A DNA stretch of 64,000 bases. Source: Tridacna crocea. Lineage: Eukaryota > Mollusca > Bivalvia > Cardiida > Cardiidae. A program made the translations under genes and the position numbers. The notes under the pieces are model-generated. The model did no database searches. It was not told the origin of the DNA and saw only the letters and a program-made list of their open reading frames with translations. Shown here one piece after another: positions 1 to 8,828 of this stretch (positions are counted from its first letter, which is position 1; every line of letters starts with the position of its first letter). Location: assembly GCA_943736015.1 (NCBI GenBank), contig OX031071.1, positions 12,868,119 through 12,932,118 of the forward strand, given 5' to 3'.

Positions 1-192
1 GAGTATTTAATTGGTAAAGACTTTACCATTGAGACTGATCATTTTCCCTTACAATGGCTCCACAAAATGAAATCTCAAAACATGCGTCTACTTAGATGGA
101 GCTTGATCCTGCAAGAGTACAGATTTACGGTTAAACATATACCTGGAAAAAGTAATGTGTTAGCGGACATGTTGTCAAGAGCACATCAATAA
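1..192 (+). CDS. LTR retrotransposon Pol, RNase H C-terminus (fossil, cut by window edge)
   Basis: The frame is open from the first base to a stop at 190-192. It reads like the end of a Ty3/gypsy-type RNase H, with TDHFPLQWL, then RLLRWSLILQEY, VKHIPGKSNVLADMLSR and a short tail. RNase H removes the RNA strand during reverse transcription. The polyprotein ends here, and a polypurine tract follows within 50 bases, so no integrase lies downstream of RNase H. Only this end of the element is in the window, so its overall state cannot be judged; the visible part looks whole. Confidence 0.85.
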   Translation, partial: EYLIGKDFTIETDHFPLQWLHKMKSQNMRLLRWSLILQEYRFTVKHIPGKSNVLADMLSRAHQ

Positions 193-238
193 ATTTGCTT
201 TTTTCATTTACGAGATAAAATTCTATGATTTTATCTTT

Positions 239-249
239 GAAAGGGGGGA
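239..249 (+). other. polypurine tract of the LTR element
   Basis: GAAAGGGGGGA lies just after the RNase H stop and just before a TG-starting sequence. This is the normal position of the plus-strand priming tract that marks the upstream edge of the 3' LTR. Confidence 0.7.
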
Positions 250-253
250 CATA

Positions 254-1348
254 TGTCGCAAATTTATACAGTGCAAAGGGTTAATGTGTATACTCAATCA
301 GCAAGGTGTACTGATGAGCGGTCGTTCACTATATACATTGCTGTATTGTGTAAACTTGTGGTCAGTAGATATGTAGATTTTGGAGTGTGTAGATACTTTT
401 TGGCTTGCTCAGCCAATTTAATTGTTTTATAGTGCAAATAAGGGATAAGAAGTTGTCTCTTGTTTCTGCAATGATTATGTGAGAGGTGAGTGTCGCACAT
501 TGTTAAATGCCTGTTTTTGCAATATTGTGTGTGTGAGATTTTCATTCTGTCTGTCTGTCTGTATATTTCATTTTTGCATGCAAGAATTTTGCTATTTCTT
601 AAATTGTAAAGTCCGTCTGTTCCAAGTCGTGTCTTCTGTTAATACATGATATGAGTGGCTTTAACAGTTTGCTGCATGTATTCAATTATTGCATGTTATG
701 AGTTAGCTTGGCTTTAACGTTTTGTCATAAATTTTCAGTTGTCCTCGCCTCTTATGACCAGCTTATTTGTGATGTGCTGAATGTTGTATGCTGTCATACT
801 GTACCACGGTCTGTCTTATGTTGTGTGTTGTGTGAAGTACATACATGTAGAATAATGCCAATACTGTCGACATGCTAGTAACAAGCTCGAATCACTGACC
901 ATAAAGAAACGCTTAGAGAAAAGCCAATCAGTGTGCAAAAACTTTTGTGTTGTATGGAGCATGCAAGGAGATTTATAAGTGGGTATACTGGTATTATTAC
1001 ATGTAACGTTTTGTGTGGTTTGGCCAACAGACAGATACTGTGTTTTGGGTCCTCTCAAGATTTGTCGCATGTACCAAAAAGCTGGACTTGTGGGAAAGAA
1101 TTAAATAACTGTGTAACTCTGTGTAACAGAACTTTGAGTGTTAAAAATCACTTTACTGTGCTATTGTGAACGTCACATGCTATTTTCTATCTTTTCCTCT
1201 TCTTTTCTTTTTTTTTCCTTTGTCTTTGCACAATGTCTTGTATGTTTAGCATAGTTTTTCATCATTAAACTTTGCTATTGTTTGTTTTCACAGTCTGTCG
1301 TTCTAGGAGTTGACTTTTCCATCTTTCAAAAAAAATCACGTCTTCACA
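254..1348 (+). mobile_element. candidate 3' LTR (fossil)
   Basis: Sequence starting TGTCGC follows the polypurine tract. It is non-coding, contains a short CTGT microsatellite (546-563) and has an ATTAAA-type polyadenylation signal near 1265. The likely right end is CTTCACA near 1341-1348. With no 5' LTR in view the end is a guess, and age cannot be estimated from LTR divergence. Confidence 0.45.
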
Positions 1349-1382
1349 CACACCTTTAACGTAAGATTTTATAATCACATTG

Positions 1383-1428
1383 GGTGCCATTAGGGGGGCA
1401 TACATGTTTTACAAACATCTCTTGTTTT
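1383..1428 (+). repeat. 3'-end fragment of TATGCC-type repeat
   Basis: GCCATTAGGGGGGCATACAT and the following TTTTACAAACATCTCTTGTT are almost identical to the sequence at about 9360-9405. That is the 3' end of the long repeat that starts at 1741, so this is a separate terminal fragment. Confidence 0.6.
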
Positions 1429-1740
1429 ACTAGATGTGGGAGGAGCCAGTAGAATTCGTATGTGCGGAACGGCTGTCTTTATTTCAAGCAGACAAAATTT
1501 TATGGACTTTTGAAAGGTAGAAAATTTCCACAAATACTCCTGTCTGATTGGACAAAAAATTAGGTCGATCACTAAATGCAGGTAAATCATCATTATTTAA
1601 AATAGACTCTTTCAATGAGAAGTTTTTTACTATAGCACTGTTCTTGTTTCGCGCTAAGCCACCCTTGTGTGACCACGATAAATACAATTTCAAATACACA
1701 ATCACTCAATATGTATGCTCTACCATACAACGCTAGTTAT
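1429..1740. other. short unassigned stretch resembling the 2.5-kb inverted repeat
   Basis: No gene is seen. Bases about 1475-1565 share a scattered pattern (TTTGAAAGGTA, CTACAAATAC-like, TGATTGG) with the inverted-repeat arm at about 2535-2650. This suggests a diverged relative of that arm. Confidence 0.3.
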
Positions 1741-2423
1741 GCCCCCTTTCGAAGAAAGGGGGGTATATTGCTTTGCACTTGTCGGTCAGTCCGTCGGTCG
1801 GTCGGTCCGTAGACCACATTTTTGTCCGGAATATAACTCTAAAAGTATTTCAGGTATCATCTTGAAACTACATAGGTGGATAGATCTCATTTGGAAAAAG
1901 TGCAGTGCACAGGAATCATAACTCTGCCCATCATATTTTTGGAGTTACTGCCCTTTGTTGATTTTCGTACTTAATTTTTTCTGGAGAATAACTCTAAAAG
2001 TATATCAGGTATCATCTTCAAACTTCATAGGTAGATAGATCTCATTAAGGAGAAATGCAGTGCACAAGTACCATAACTCTGCCCATCATATTTTTCGGGT
2101 TATTGCCCTTTGTTGATTTTCATACTTAATTTTTGTCTGGAGCATAATTCTAAAAGTATTTCAGGTATAACCTTGAAACCTCATAGGTATATAGATCTTA
2201 TTAAGAAAAAGTGCAGTGCACAAGAACCATAACTCTGTCCATCATATTTATGGAGTTATTGCCCTTTGTTGATTTTCATACTTAATTTTTGTCCGGAGCT
2301 TAACTCTAAAAGTATATCAGGTACCATCTTGAAACTTGATAGGTAGATAGATCTCATTAAGGAGAAGTGCAGTGCACAAGAACCATAACTCTGCCTATGA
2401 ATTCTTTGGAGTTATTGCCCTTT
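1741..2423 (+). repeat. TATGCC-type interspersed repeat, 5' part (interrupted)
   Basis: It begins GCCCCCTTTCGAAGAAAGGG, followed by a GTCGGTCGGTCGG run. It then has about four diverged tandem units of roughly 155 bases, each with 'TTTTTGTCCGGAGCATAACT'-like, 'AGTGCAGTGCACAAG'-like and 'GTTATTGCCCTTTG'-like segments. The repeat is split at 2423 by the element at 2424-8828 and resumes at 8829. No coding capacity is seen. I recognise this class as common in bivalve genomes. Confidence 0.7.
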
Positions 2424-2862
2424 CACTATGGACCAACGTACAGTGTCGCAAATCGGAAGCTGCAGCTACTGTACGCCCCAAATCAGTTAGCTGCAGTAAA
2501 CAAGTTTAACAAAACAGGCTGGCACGCGTAATCTAGCAAACAGAAAATGATCGGGTGTTTTGCATTTGAAAGGTAAGAAGTTTTTCTACAAATACATACT
2601 GCGATTGGGTTAATAAACCGAGCGAGTTTTGTATAGGAAAGCTGCATCACCAAATTTCGTCGTTGGCGGCTGCCATGATCGCTAAACATTTGCTTTCTAT
2701 TCCTTCGGGAAGATCGGAAACCATTTTCTGATACTGCATACAGATAAAGAAATCATTCAGCTTGGCGTATACATGTCTATGGTTGTATTCAGTGCCATAT
2801 CCATTGAAATATTTCACTTTTTATCAAGGTACCATCAAAACGTTCACTGTACGGCTAGCTGC
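2424..2862 (+). repeat. left terminal inverted repeat
   Basis: This pairs with 8391-8828 over about 439 bases with few mismatches. It runs from CACTATGGACC through TGCAGTAAACAAGTTTAAC and CTGATACTGCATACAG to GTACGGCTAGCTGC. The right arm reads the same sequence on the other strand. Confidence 0.9.
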
Positions 2863-2992
2863 ATCTGTACGCAACGATTAGCTGCATTTCACAATAAAAA
2901 ATGTGTACGCCTAGCTGCATTAATGCATCATAATACTGAACAAAAAGGTTCAGCCCATATGGTAAAACACGTTTTTTTAGCTCGAAATTATA

Positions 2993-3454
2993 TATGTCGT
3001 ATGCCGGATCGGAATCTAGGCATATCCCGGGAATCTGCCTAGACCAAATTAGAATAATACTTTAGTGTAGACCAAAATAGATCTAGATTCTTTTCCAAAT
3101 TTTTAATCATATTAATTCTCATGTGCTTACAATTGAAACGTATTTTTAATTGAAGCAATTTATTTGTTTTTCCCTTGATTGCTCCGTTTTCCTCGTTGCA
3201 TTTTTTCCTCGAAAGTGCTAAACACTCAAAATTTAATCTTACTCAGAATTTCTAATTAAACTTCTTTTATGTTGGAGTTTAAGTTGACTAAGATGGTTAA
3301 TATGTAGTCGCATTATATAAAACGACAAAATATTCCGATTTGGTCTAGGCAGATTGTGCTGTCTAGCCAAACTGTTAAACTATTTTGGTATAGGCAAAAT
3401 TCCAGTTTGGTCTAGATTTCGGATCTGCCTAGATTCCAGTTTGGACAGCGACAT
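2993..3454. mobile_element. MITE-like inverted repeat with CTAGACCAAA motifs
   Basis: The left end (TATGTCGTATGCC...GGAATCTAGGCAT) and right end (ATCTGCCTAGATTCC...GACAGCGACATA) are inverted copies. The motif TCTGCCTAGACCAAA or its complement recurs near 3016, 3031, 3065, 3341, 3405 and 3425. The middle is AT-rich and non-coding. It lies inside the Transib-like element, so it may be either part of it or a later insertion. Family unknown. Confidence 0.5.
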
Positions 3455-4189
3455 ACATAAATATATAAATTCAAACAATAGCAGGTAAGATTATCTTGTT
3501 TCTTCAAGGCATTTCATGAATTACACAAATCCGGCTCCATTGATAAATCCTTTTATTACATGGAAAACATCGCTGATATCATTTCTTGATTTAGGTCTAA
3601 TTCCTGTACAACAGATAGGTACAAAGTTTGCCATTTTTTGCAACCCCTAATCATTGATTTTAATTCACTGATAAACATCAATGAATTATACAGTAATTTA
3701 TTTTTTTTAGGTTTTCAACAAAATAAAGAATTCAGTTCGGGTTAAACGTAAAGTTTTCAGGTTTTCGTTCTTCACCTGAATTCACGATATTATCTCGCAC
3801 ATCCATCCTCAAGTCTCAAGTCTTTACCAAAGCATTTGCAGACGTTCAGTTGGTAGCGTTTTCCTTTGAATTTATAAATCTCAGTTTTACAGAAGTACTA
3901 GCTTAAAGGCAGCCGATTCTTTTAATACATCAACCTCTAAACGTGCTCAATACTGACTATGGATCGTTTATAGACGATGGAAGACCTATTCACGACCGCT
4001 TGATTCACCCATGGATTCTTTAAAGGGTGGAAATGGAACCTAGAAAAGTCGAATACGAACTTTATACATTCACCACTGCCAACCTCACATCTTCAGAGCT
4101 AGATCTATATGTCATTTATTGCAACACTCTTAACCAAAATGTACACAATTTTCATTATAAGCTTTCAAAGCCTGTCTAAATCGCAGGAC
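3455..4189. other. non-coding interior, nothing recognised
   Basis: AT-rich sequence with no convincing reading frame, repeat or RNA. It lies between the MITE and the CG-rich motif cluster of the Transib-like element. Confidence 0.5.
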
Positions 4190-4560
4190 TTCGCGCGGTT
4201 TCCGCAAGACTGTCTTACGAATTTGCAACGCCGTAGACGTCGCAATTAAGCTGGTTTTTCAACATGCTCATTTTCCTAGCGATTTCTTTGCGATTTTTTG
4301 AGTTTGCACGGCAACTGAACGGTTGCCACACGGGAGCCATACGGCTACCTTGAGACCATAGCACATCAATCATACGGTTTTATAACTTGCGTTTGTCCTG
4401 CGAAGGCCGAAAGACGATCGTACGAACATCTTGCGGCTGCCCTGCGAATGCCTTGCGTTTGGTGAAAGTCTGTCTGAAGACTACTGCGGAACGTAGGAAC
4501 AACGTAGAGATTCGCACAGCTGCCTCGCAAATGCCTTGCGAAAAGTTAGTGTCATCCGTC
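4190..4560. repeat. subterminal CG-rich motif cluster (left)
   Basis: A dense run of short degenerate motifs (TTGCGA/TGCGAA, CTTGCG, CGCAAG, GTACGAAC, GGCTGCC) stands out against the AT-rich surroundings. The same motif types recur at 6165-6350 and 8160-8390. Subterminal repeat clusters like this often serve as transposase-binding regions; that role is inferred. Confidence 0.45.
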
Positions 4561-4858
4561 CTCTTTTAAAAAGTTTGTATGTCTTGTTCGTCATCAGTCG
4601 CTATCGAGATTTCAGGACGAGAAGGTCATGCAGAAATGAAGATCTCAGAATGGAAAGGGGTATGTTCCGATTGCTGAACCCCCATTGAACCCGAGACATT
4701 CAAGGTACCACCAACCCAGGATTTAGATGAAGAAAGCACGTGCTTGTACAAGAATGACAAAATGCCCATAGCATAAAATATTGTCGTCCCGGTCTTTATC
4801 TGCGAGTATCCTGTCCATTGTTTCAATATGCAACCTATGTGCCGGGGTAGCATTGTGA
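4561..4858. other. unassigned interior between motif cluster and Penelope element
   Basis: No family was recognised. The minus strand is open in two overlapping frames of 66-75 codons, with no known domain. It ends at the TA microsatellite where the Penelope-like element begins. Confidence 0.4.
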
Positions 4859-6010
4859 ATATATATATATATAGTTTTAGGATATTTAGAAGAGATACTA
4901 TATGAAAATGTAAAAGAACTCAAAGACGAAAACTTTTCAGATTATATATGCAAACAATGGAAAAGATATCTTGATGATTGTTTTATTTTTTGGACAAAAT
5001 CAGTTAATGATTTATCTGTCTTTAATGACATACTTAACTCGTTACATAAAGATATAAAATTTAAGATGGAGATGAATTCAAATAAAATGCCTTTTCTAGA
5101 CGTGTTAGTGGTAAAAATGGGTTGTACAATTGTCACTGATATTCATTTCAAAATTACAGATTCTAAGCAATATTTGAATTTCAGGTCATGTCACCCAAAA
5201 CATAACAAGGTCAACATTCCGTTCTCCCTAGCCCGAAGGATCTGCACAATTGTATCTGACAGAAAAATTCTACAGTTAAGATTACGTGAACTTGAAAACA
5301 TTTTAATTGAAAGAAAATACCCTAAAGCAGTAATCTTAGCAGGTATCAATAAAGCTCTTAATATTCCAAGACATACTCTCTTACAGGTAAAGGTTAAACA
5401 TGATGACAATATAATGGCATATATTTCGACATTTAATCCTAAAAACAGAGAGTTATTTGGAATTATTAAGAATAATTTTGAAATTTTGGAAAATGATCGA
5501 ACAATGTCACAAATACTAAGTAATACCAAATTAATTAAAGGTAAGAGACAACTTCCAAATCTTAAACAGATTTTGATTAAATCAGAATTCAAAGACAGAA
5601 CTTCAAAATCTTCAGTGAAAAAATGCAATGAGTCCCGCTGTGGACTCTGTAAGCATATTATCGAAGGCAATGAATTCAAAATCAAGGATAAAACTTTTAC
5701 TGTTAAAGAAGATATGGATTGCAAAGTTTCTAACTGTTTGTACCTTTTAGTATGCAATGGCTGCCAAGAGTTTTATATTGGTCAAACAGGCGATAAACTT
5801 AGAAATAGAATTACAATACATAATCAACAGATTAGGGACCCTTCAACAAGACAAATACCATTGAGTTCTCATTTAGATAGTTGTTGTAAAACAGATCCAA
5901 AATTTTCAATTTTTCCATTTTTTAAATGCAAATCAACCGACGTTTCAGCTAGAGTATCAAAGGAAAAATATTTCATAAACATTTTTCGTCCAAAATTGAA
6001 CTGTATTTAA
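4859..6010 (+). CDS. Penelope-like RT (C-terminal part) plus GIY-YIG endonuclease
   Basis: The frame is open from the microsatellite at 4859 to the stop ending at 6010, about 383 codons with no internal stop. The order is RT catalytic motif RYLDDCFIFW (4964-4993), NKMPFLDVLV (RT thumb entry), then LNFRSCHPKHNK and SLARRICTIVSD, typical of Penelope RT ends. A linker zinc-type motif CNESRCGLCKH follows near 5625, then the GIY-YIG nuclease (YLLVCNGCQEFYIGQTGDKL...R...H, near 5740-5825) and a closing KEKYFINIFRPKLN. The nuclease nicks target DNA and the RT primes on it. The methionine at 5066 is internal and is not a real start. The intact frame suggests a fairly recent insertion. Confidence 0.88.
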   Translation: MYIYIVLGYLEEILYENVKELKDENFSDYICKQWKRYLDDCFIFWTKSVNDLSVFNDILNSLHKDIKFKMEMNSNKMPFLDVLVVKMGCTIVTDIHFKITDSKQYLNFRSCHPKHNKVNIPFSLARRICTIVSDRKILQLRLRELENILIERKYPKAVILAGINKALNIPRHTLLQVKVKHDDNIMAYISTFNPKNRELFGIIKNNFEILENDRTMSQILSNTKLIKGKRQLPNLKQILIKSEFKDRTSKSSVKKCNESRCGLCKHIIEGNEFKIKDKTFTVKEDMDCKVSNCLYLLVCNGCQEFYIGQTGDKLRNRITIHNQQIRDPSTRQIPLSSHLDSCCKTDPKFSIFPFFKCKSTDVSARVSKEKYFINIFRPKLNCI

Positions 6011-6059
6011 CCGTTGTTCTATGACGTCAAAATGACGTTAGTTACAATGTTTCATTAAA

Positions 6060-6100
6060 GCGTTGCCCTGATGAGCGAAAGCGAAACCGGTTGGCACGTT
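6060..6100 (+). ncRNA. hammerhead ribozyme (type I-like, short stem III)
   Basis: The layout matches a hammerhead core. Stem I 5' strand is GCGTTGCC (6060-6067), core CTGATGA (6068-6074), stem II GC-GAAA-GC (6075-6082), core GAA (6083-6085), stem III ACCGGT (6086-6091), residue T as the cleavage position (6092), and stem I 3' strand GGCACGTT (6093-6100), which pairs back with one bulge. The six-base self-complementary stem III is typical of hammerheads in Penelope-like elements, which often cut as dimers. It lies 50 bases after the nuclease stop, where such motifs are known in the pseudo-LTR. Confidence 0.75.
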
Positions 6101-6164
6101 AAAAACTATTTGTAGTGTCATTTCTCTTTTATTATATATATATATATATATATGCAATCGGACA

Positions 6165-6350
6165 AGAGGAGATAATTCCTCCTCCTTATGGCGATCGCAC
6201 GAACACCGTACAGCTGTCTTGCAAAATCGTGCTTGCCGTGCGGTGGTCGTAAGAAACTTTGAAAATTCTTACGGCAGTCAGATTGCGGGTGCCTTGAGAA
6301 TTTGTGCGGCAGCCTTAAGCTAACCGCACGACAGCCGTGCGAACTCGTCG
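6165..6350. repeat. subterminal CG-rich motif cluster (middle)
   Basis: Motifs GATCGCACGAAC, CGTACAGCTG, TCTTGCAAAATCGTGC, CTTACGGCAGTC and CCGCACGACAGCCGTGCG resemble those at 4190-4560 and 8160-8390. The Penelope element separates this part from the left cluster. The two were probably one continuous region before that insertion. Confidence 0.45.
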
Positions 6351-6360
6351 CTTTGTTTTT

Positions 6361-8156
6361 AGCTCACCTTAGCACAAAGTGCTACAGGTGAGCTATTGTG
6401 ATCGCCCTATGTCCTTCGTCCGTAGTCTGTCGTCCGTCAACAATTTCTTTAAAAATCTTCTCCTCCTAAACACTGGGTTAATCTTCATGAAACTTGGCAG
6501 GAATGTTCCTTGGGTGAAGCTCTACCAAAATTGTTCAAAGAATGTAATTCCACCTATAACTCTGGTTGCCATGGCAACAAAAAGAAAAAAAAAACGAAAT
6601 CTTTGAAAATCTTCTTCTCTGAAACTATAAGGCGTAGAGCTTTGATATTTGGTATGTAGTATCTCCTAATGGACCTCTATCAAGTTTGTTCAAATCATGC
6701 CCCTAGGGTCAGAACTGGCCCCGCCCCGGGGGATAACGAGTTTGAGCATAGGAACAAAGGAGGAAAACTTTAAAAATCTTCTCCTCTGAAACTTGAAGGC
6801 GTAAAGCTTTGATATTTGTTATGTAGCATCTCCTAGTTGACATCTACCAAGTTTGTTCAAATTATATCCCTGGGGTCAAAACTGGCTCCATCCCAAGGGT
6901 CACAAGTTTGAGCAAAGGAACGAAGAAGGAAAAATTTAAAAATCTTCTCCTCTGAAACTTGAAGGCGTAGAGCTTTGACATTTAGTATGTGACATCTCCT
7001 AGCGGACCTCTGCCAAGTTTGTTCAAATTATGCCCCTGGGGTCAAAACTGGCCCCATCCCGGGGGTCACAAGTTTGAGCATAGGAACAAAGAAGGAAAAC
7101 TTTAAAAATCTTCTCCTCTGAAACTAGAAAGCGTAGAGCTTTGATATTTGGTCTGTTGGATCTCCTAGTGGACCTCCACCAATTTTATTCAAATGATGTC
7201 CCTGGGGTCAAAACTGGCCCCACCCTGGGGGTCACTAGTTTGAACATAGGAACAAAGGAGGAAAACTTTTAAACTCTTCTTCTCTGAAACTAGATGGCGT
7301 AGTGCTTTGATAATTGGTATGTGGCATCTTCCAGCGGACCTCTACCAAGTTTCTTTAAATCATGCCCGTGGGATCAAAACTGGCCCCGCCCCGGGGGTCA
7401 CAAGTTCGAACATAGGAACAAAGAAAGAAAATTTTAAAATTCTTCTTCTCTAAAACTAGAAGGCATAGAGCTATGATATTTGGCATGTAGCATTGAATCT
7501 CTACCAAGTTTGTTCCTGTTATGCCCTTGGGGACAAAACTGGCCCTGCCCCGGGGGGGGGGGGGTGTCACAGGTTCGAACATAGCAACAAAGAAGGAAAA
7601 CTTTAGAAATCTTCTCTGAAACTTGAAGGTACAGAGCTTTGACATTTGGTTTGCAGAATCTTCTAGTGGAACTCTACCAAGTTTGGTAATATGATGTCCC
7701 TGGCGTCAAAACTGGCCATGCCCCGGAGGTCACAGGTTGGAACATAATTATGAACAAAGAAGGAAATTTTTGAATTTATTTTTCTCTTAAACGGGAAGCA
7801 GTAGAGCTTTGATATTTGGGATGTAGCATATTTGAGTGGACCTCTATCAAGTTTGTTCCAAGGATGCTGCTTTGGTTAAAACTGACCCAGCCCGAGGACC
7901 ACAAGTTCGAACATAGGGCAAAGAAGGAAATTTAAAACTCTTCTTTGAAACTGGCAGGTGTATAGCTTTGATATTTGATTGCCCTATGTCCGGCGTCTGT
8001 CGCCCATCAACAATTTCTTAAAACATCTTCTTCTCCTAACCCACTGGGCCAATCTTGATGAAACTTGGCAGGGATGTTCCTTGGGTGAAGCTTTACCAAA
8101 GTTGCTCAAAGAATTGAATTTCAATCATAAGCTATAGTCTAAGGTGAGCGTTCCAG
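6361..8156 (+). repeat. AGCTCACC-class interspersed repeat with internal ~165-bp tandem units
   Basis: It starts TTTAGCTCACCTTAGCACAA, a small hairpin around GTGCTACAGGTGAGC, and ends CTAAGGTGAGCGTTCCAGGG. About eight tandem units of roughly 165 bases fill 6600-7970, each with 'TCTTCTCCTCTGAAACT', 'GGCGTAGAGCTTTGATATTT' and 'CCTCTACCAAGTTTGTTCAA'. The opening block (CAACAATTTCTT...AAACTTGGCAGG) repeats at 7978-8115. I know this class as abundant in bivalves. It has no coding sequence, and how it moves is unclear to me. Confidence 0.75.
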
Positions 8157-8159
8157 GGC

Positions 8160-8390
8160 CAAGTTGTTTTTTCGTACGTTCAACCTGCGGACACCGTACA
8201 GTTCGTGAGTCAACTGTACGAACAACGTACGGAGATCGCTTTGAAAATTTGCAATATGTGCGAAGGGTACGAATAAATAACGATCGTGTTTGCAGCGAAA
8301 ATCGTAAGACGAAAAAATCGCACGGCTGATGTGAAAGAGACGTTACCAAGAAAATCGCAGCTAACCGAGCAGTACAAAAAGTCGGGTTAG
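8160..8390. repeat. subterminal CG-rich motif cluster (right)
   Basis: Motifs TTCGTACGTTC, CACCGTACAG, CTGTACGAACAACGTACGGA, GCGAAGGGTACGAA, AAAATCGTAAGACG and AAAATCGCAG sit directly inside the right inverted repeat. They mirror the cluster inside the left half. Confidence 0.5.
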
Positions 8391-8828
8391 CAGCTAGCCG
8401 TACAGTGAACGTTTTGATGGTACCTTGATAAAAAGTGAAATATTTCAATGGATATGGCACTAAATACAACCATAGAAATGTATACGCCAAGCTGAATGAT
8501 TTCTTTATCTGTATGCAGTATCAGAAAATGGTTTCCGATCTTCCCGAAGGAGTAGAAAACAAAAGTTTAGCGATCATGGCAGCCGCCAACGACAAAATTT
8601 GGTGATGCAGCTTTCCTATACAAAAATCGCACGGTTTATGAACCCAATCGCAGTATGTATTTGTAGAAAAACTTCTTACCTTTCAAATGCAAAACACCAA
8701 ATCATTTTCTGTTTGCTAGATTACGCATGCCAGCCTGTTTTGTTAAACTTGTTTACTGCAGCTAACTGATTTGGGGCGTACAGTAGCAGCAGCTTCCGAT
8801 TTGCGACACTGTACGTTGGTCCATACTG
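8391..8828 (-). repeat. right terminal inverted repeat
   Basis: Reverse complement of 2424-2862. It ends GTACGTTGGTCCATACTG, followed by the duplicated CCTTT. The third base of the terminal heptamer differs between ends (CAC on the left, CAG on the right), which would be expected to weaken recognition if this is a Transib. Confidence 0.9.

Larger units (their letters stand above)
4859..6150 (+). mobile_element. Penelope-like retroelement, 5'-truncated
   Basis: A fused reverse transcriptase and GIY-YIG endonuclease frame is followed by a 3' UTR with a hammerhead motif. TA microsatellites flank both sides (about 4859-4872 and 6132-6152). The copy starts just upstream of the YLDD catalytic motif, so the RT fingers and most of the palm are missing. 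Insertion at TA runs and 5' truncation are common in this group. It is nested inside the Transib-like element and is therefore younger than it. Confidence 0.85.
2424..8828. mobile_element. 6.4-kb DNA transposon with 439-bp terminal inverted repeats, Transib-like ends
   Basis: Two long arms in inverted orientation bound this element. The left end reads CACTATGGACC and the right end, read inward, CAGTATGGACC. The flanks carry the duplication CCTTT at 2419-2423 and 8829-8833. Removing the element and one CCTTT restores TTATTGCCCTTTGTTG, which is present in the neighbouring tandem units, so the insertion site is confirmed from within the window. A CAC(T/A)ATGG-type end with a 5-bp duplication is the hallmark of Transib transposons, relatives of RAG1. 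No transposase was recognised inside, so this is probably a non-autonomous copy. The interior is loaded with later insertions. Confidence 0.75.

Noticed and set aside
294-1169. Open frames of 78-84 codons inside the candidate LTR
   Set aside because: Non-conserved-looking peptides, overlapping on both strands, in a non-coding LTR.
4626-4923. Minus-strand frames next to the Penelope element as a possible transposase
   Set aside because: No recognisable catalytic or zinc motif; one runs into the TA microsatellite.
5191-5757. 188-codon minus-strand frame
   Set aside because: Exact antisense shadow of the Penelope reading frame.
8125-8490. 121-codon minus-strand frame
   Set aside because: Runs across the CG motif cluster into the inverted repeat; composition follows the repeats and no domain is seen.
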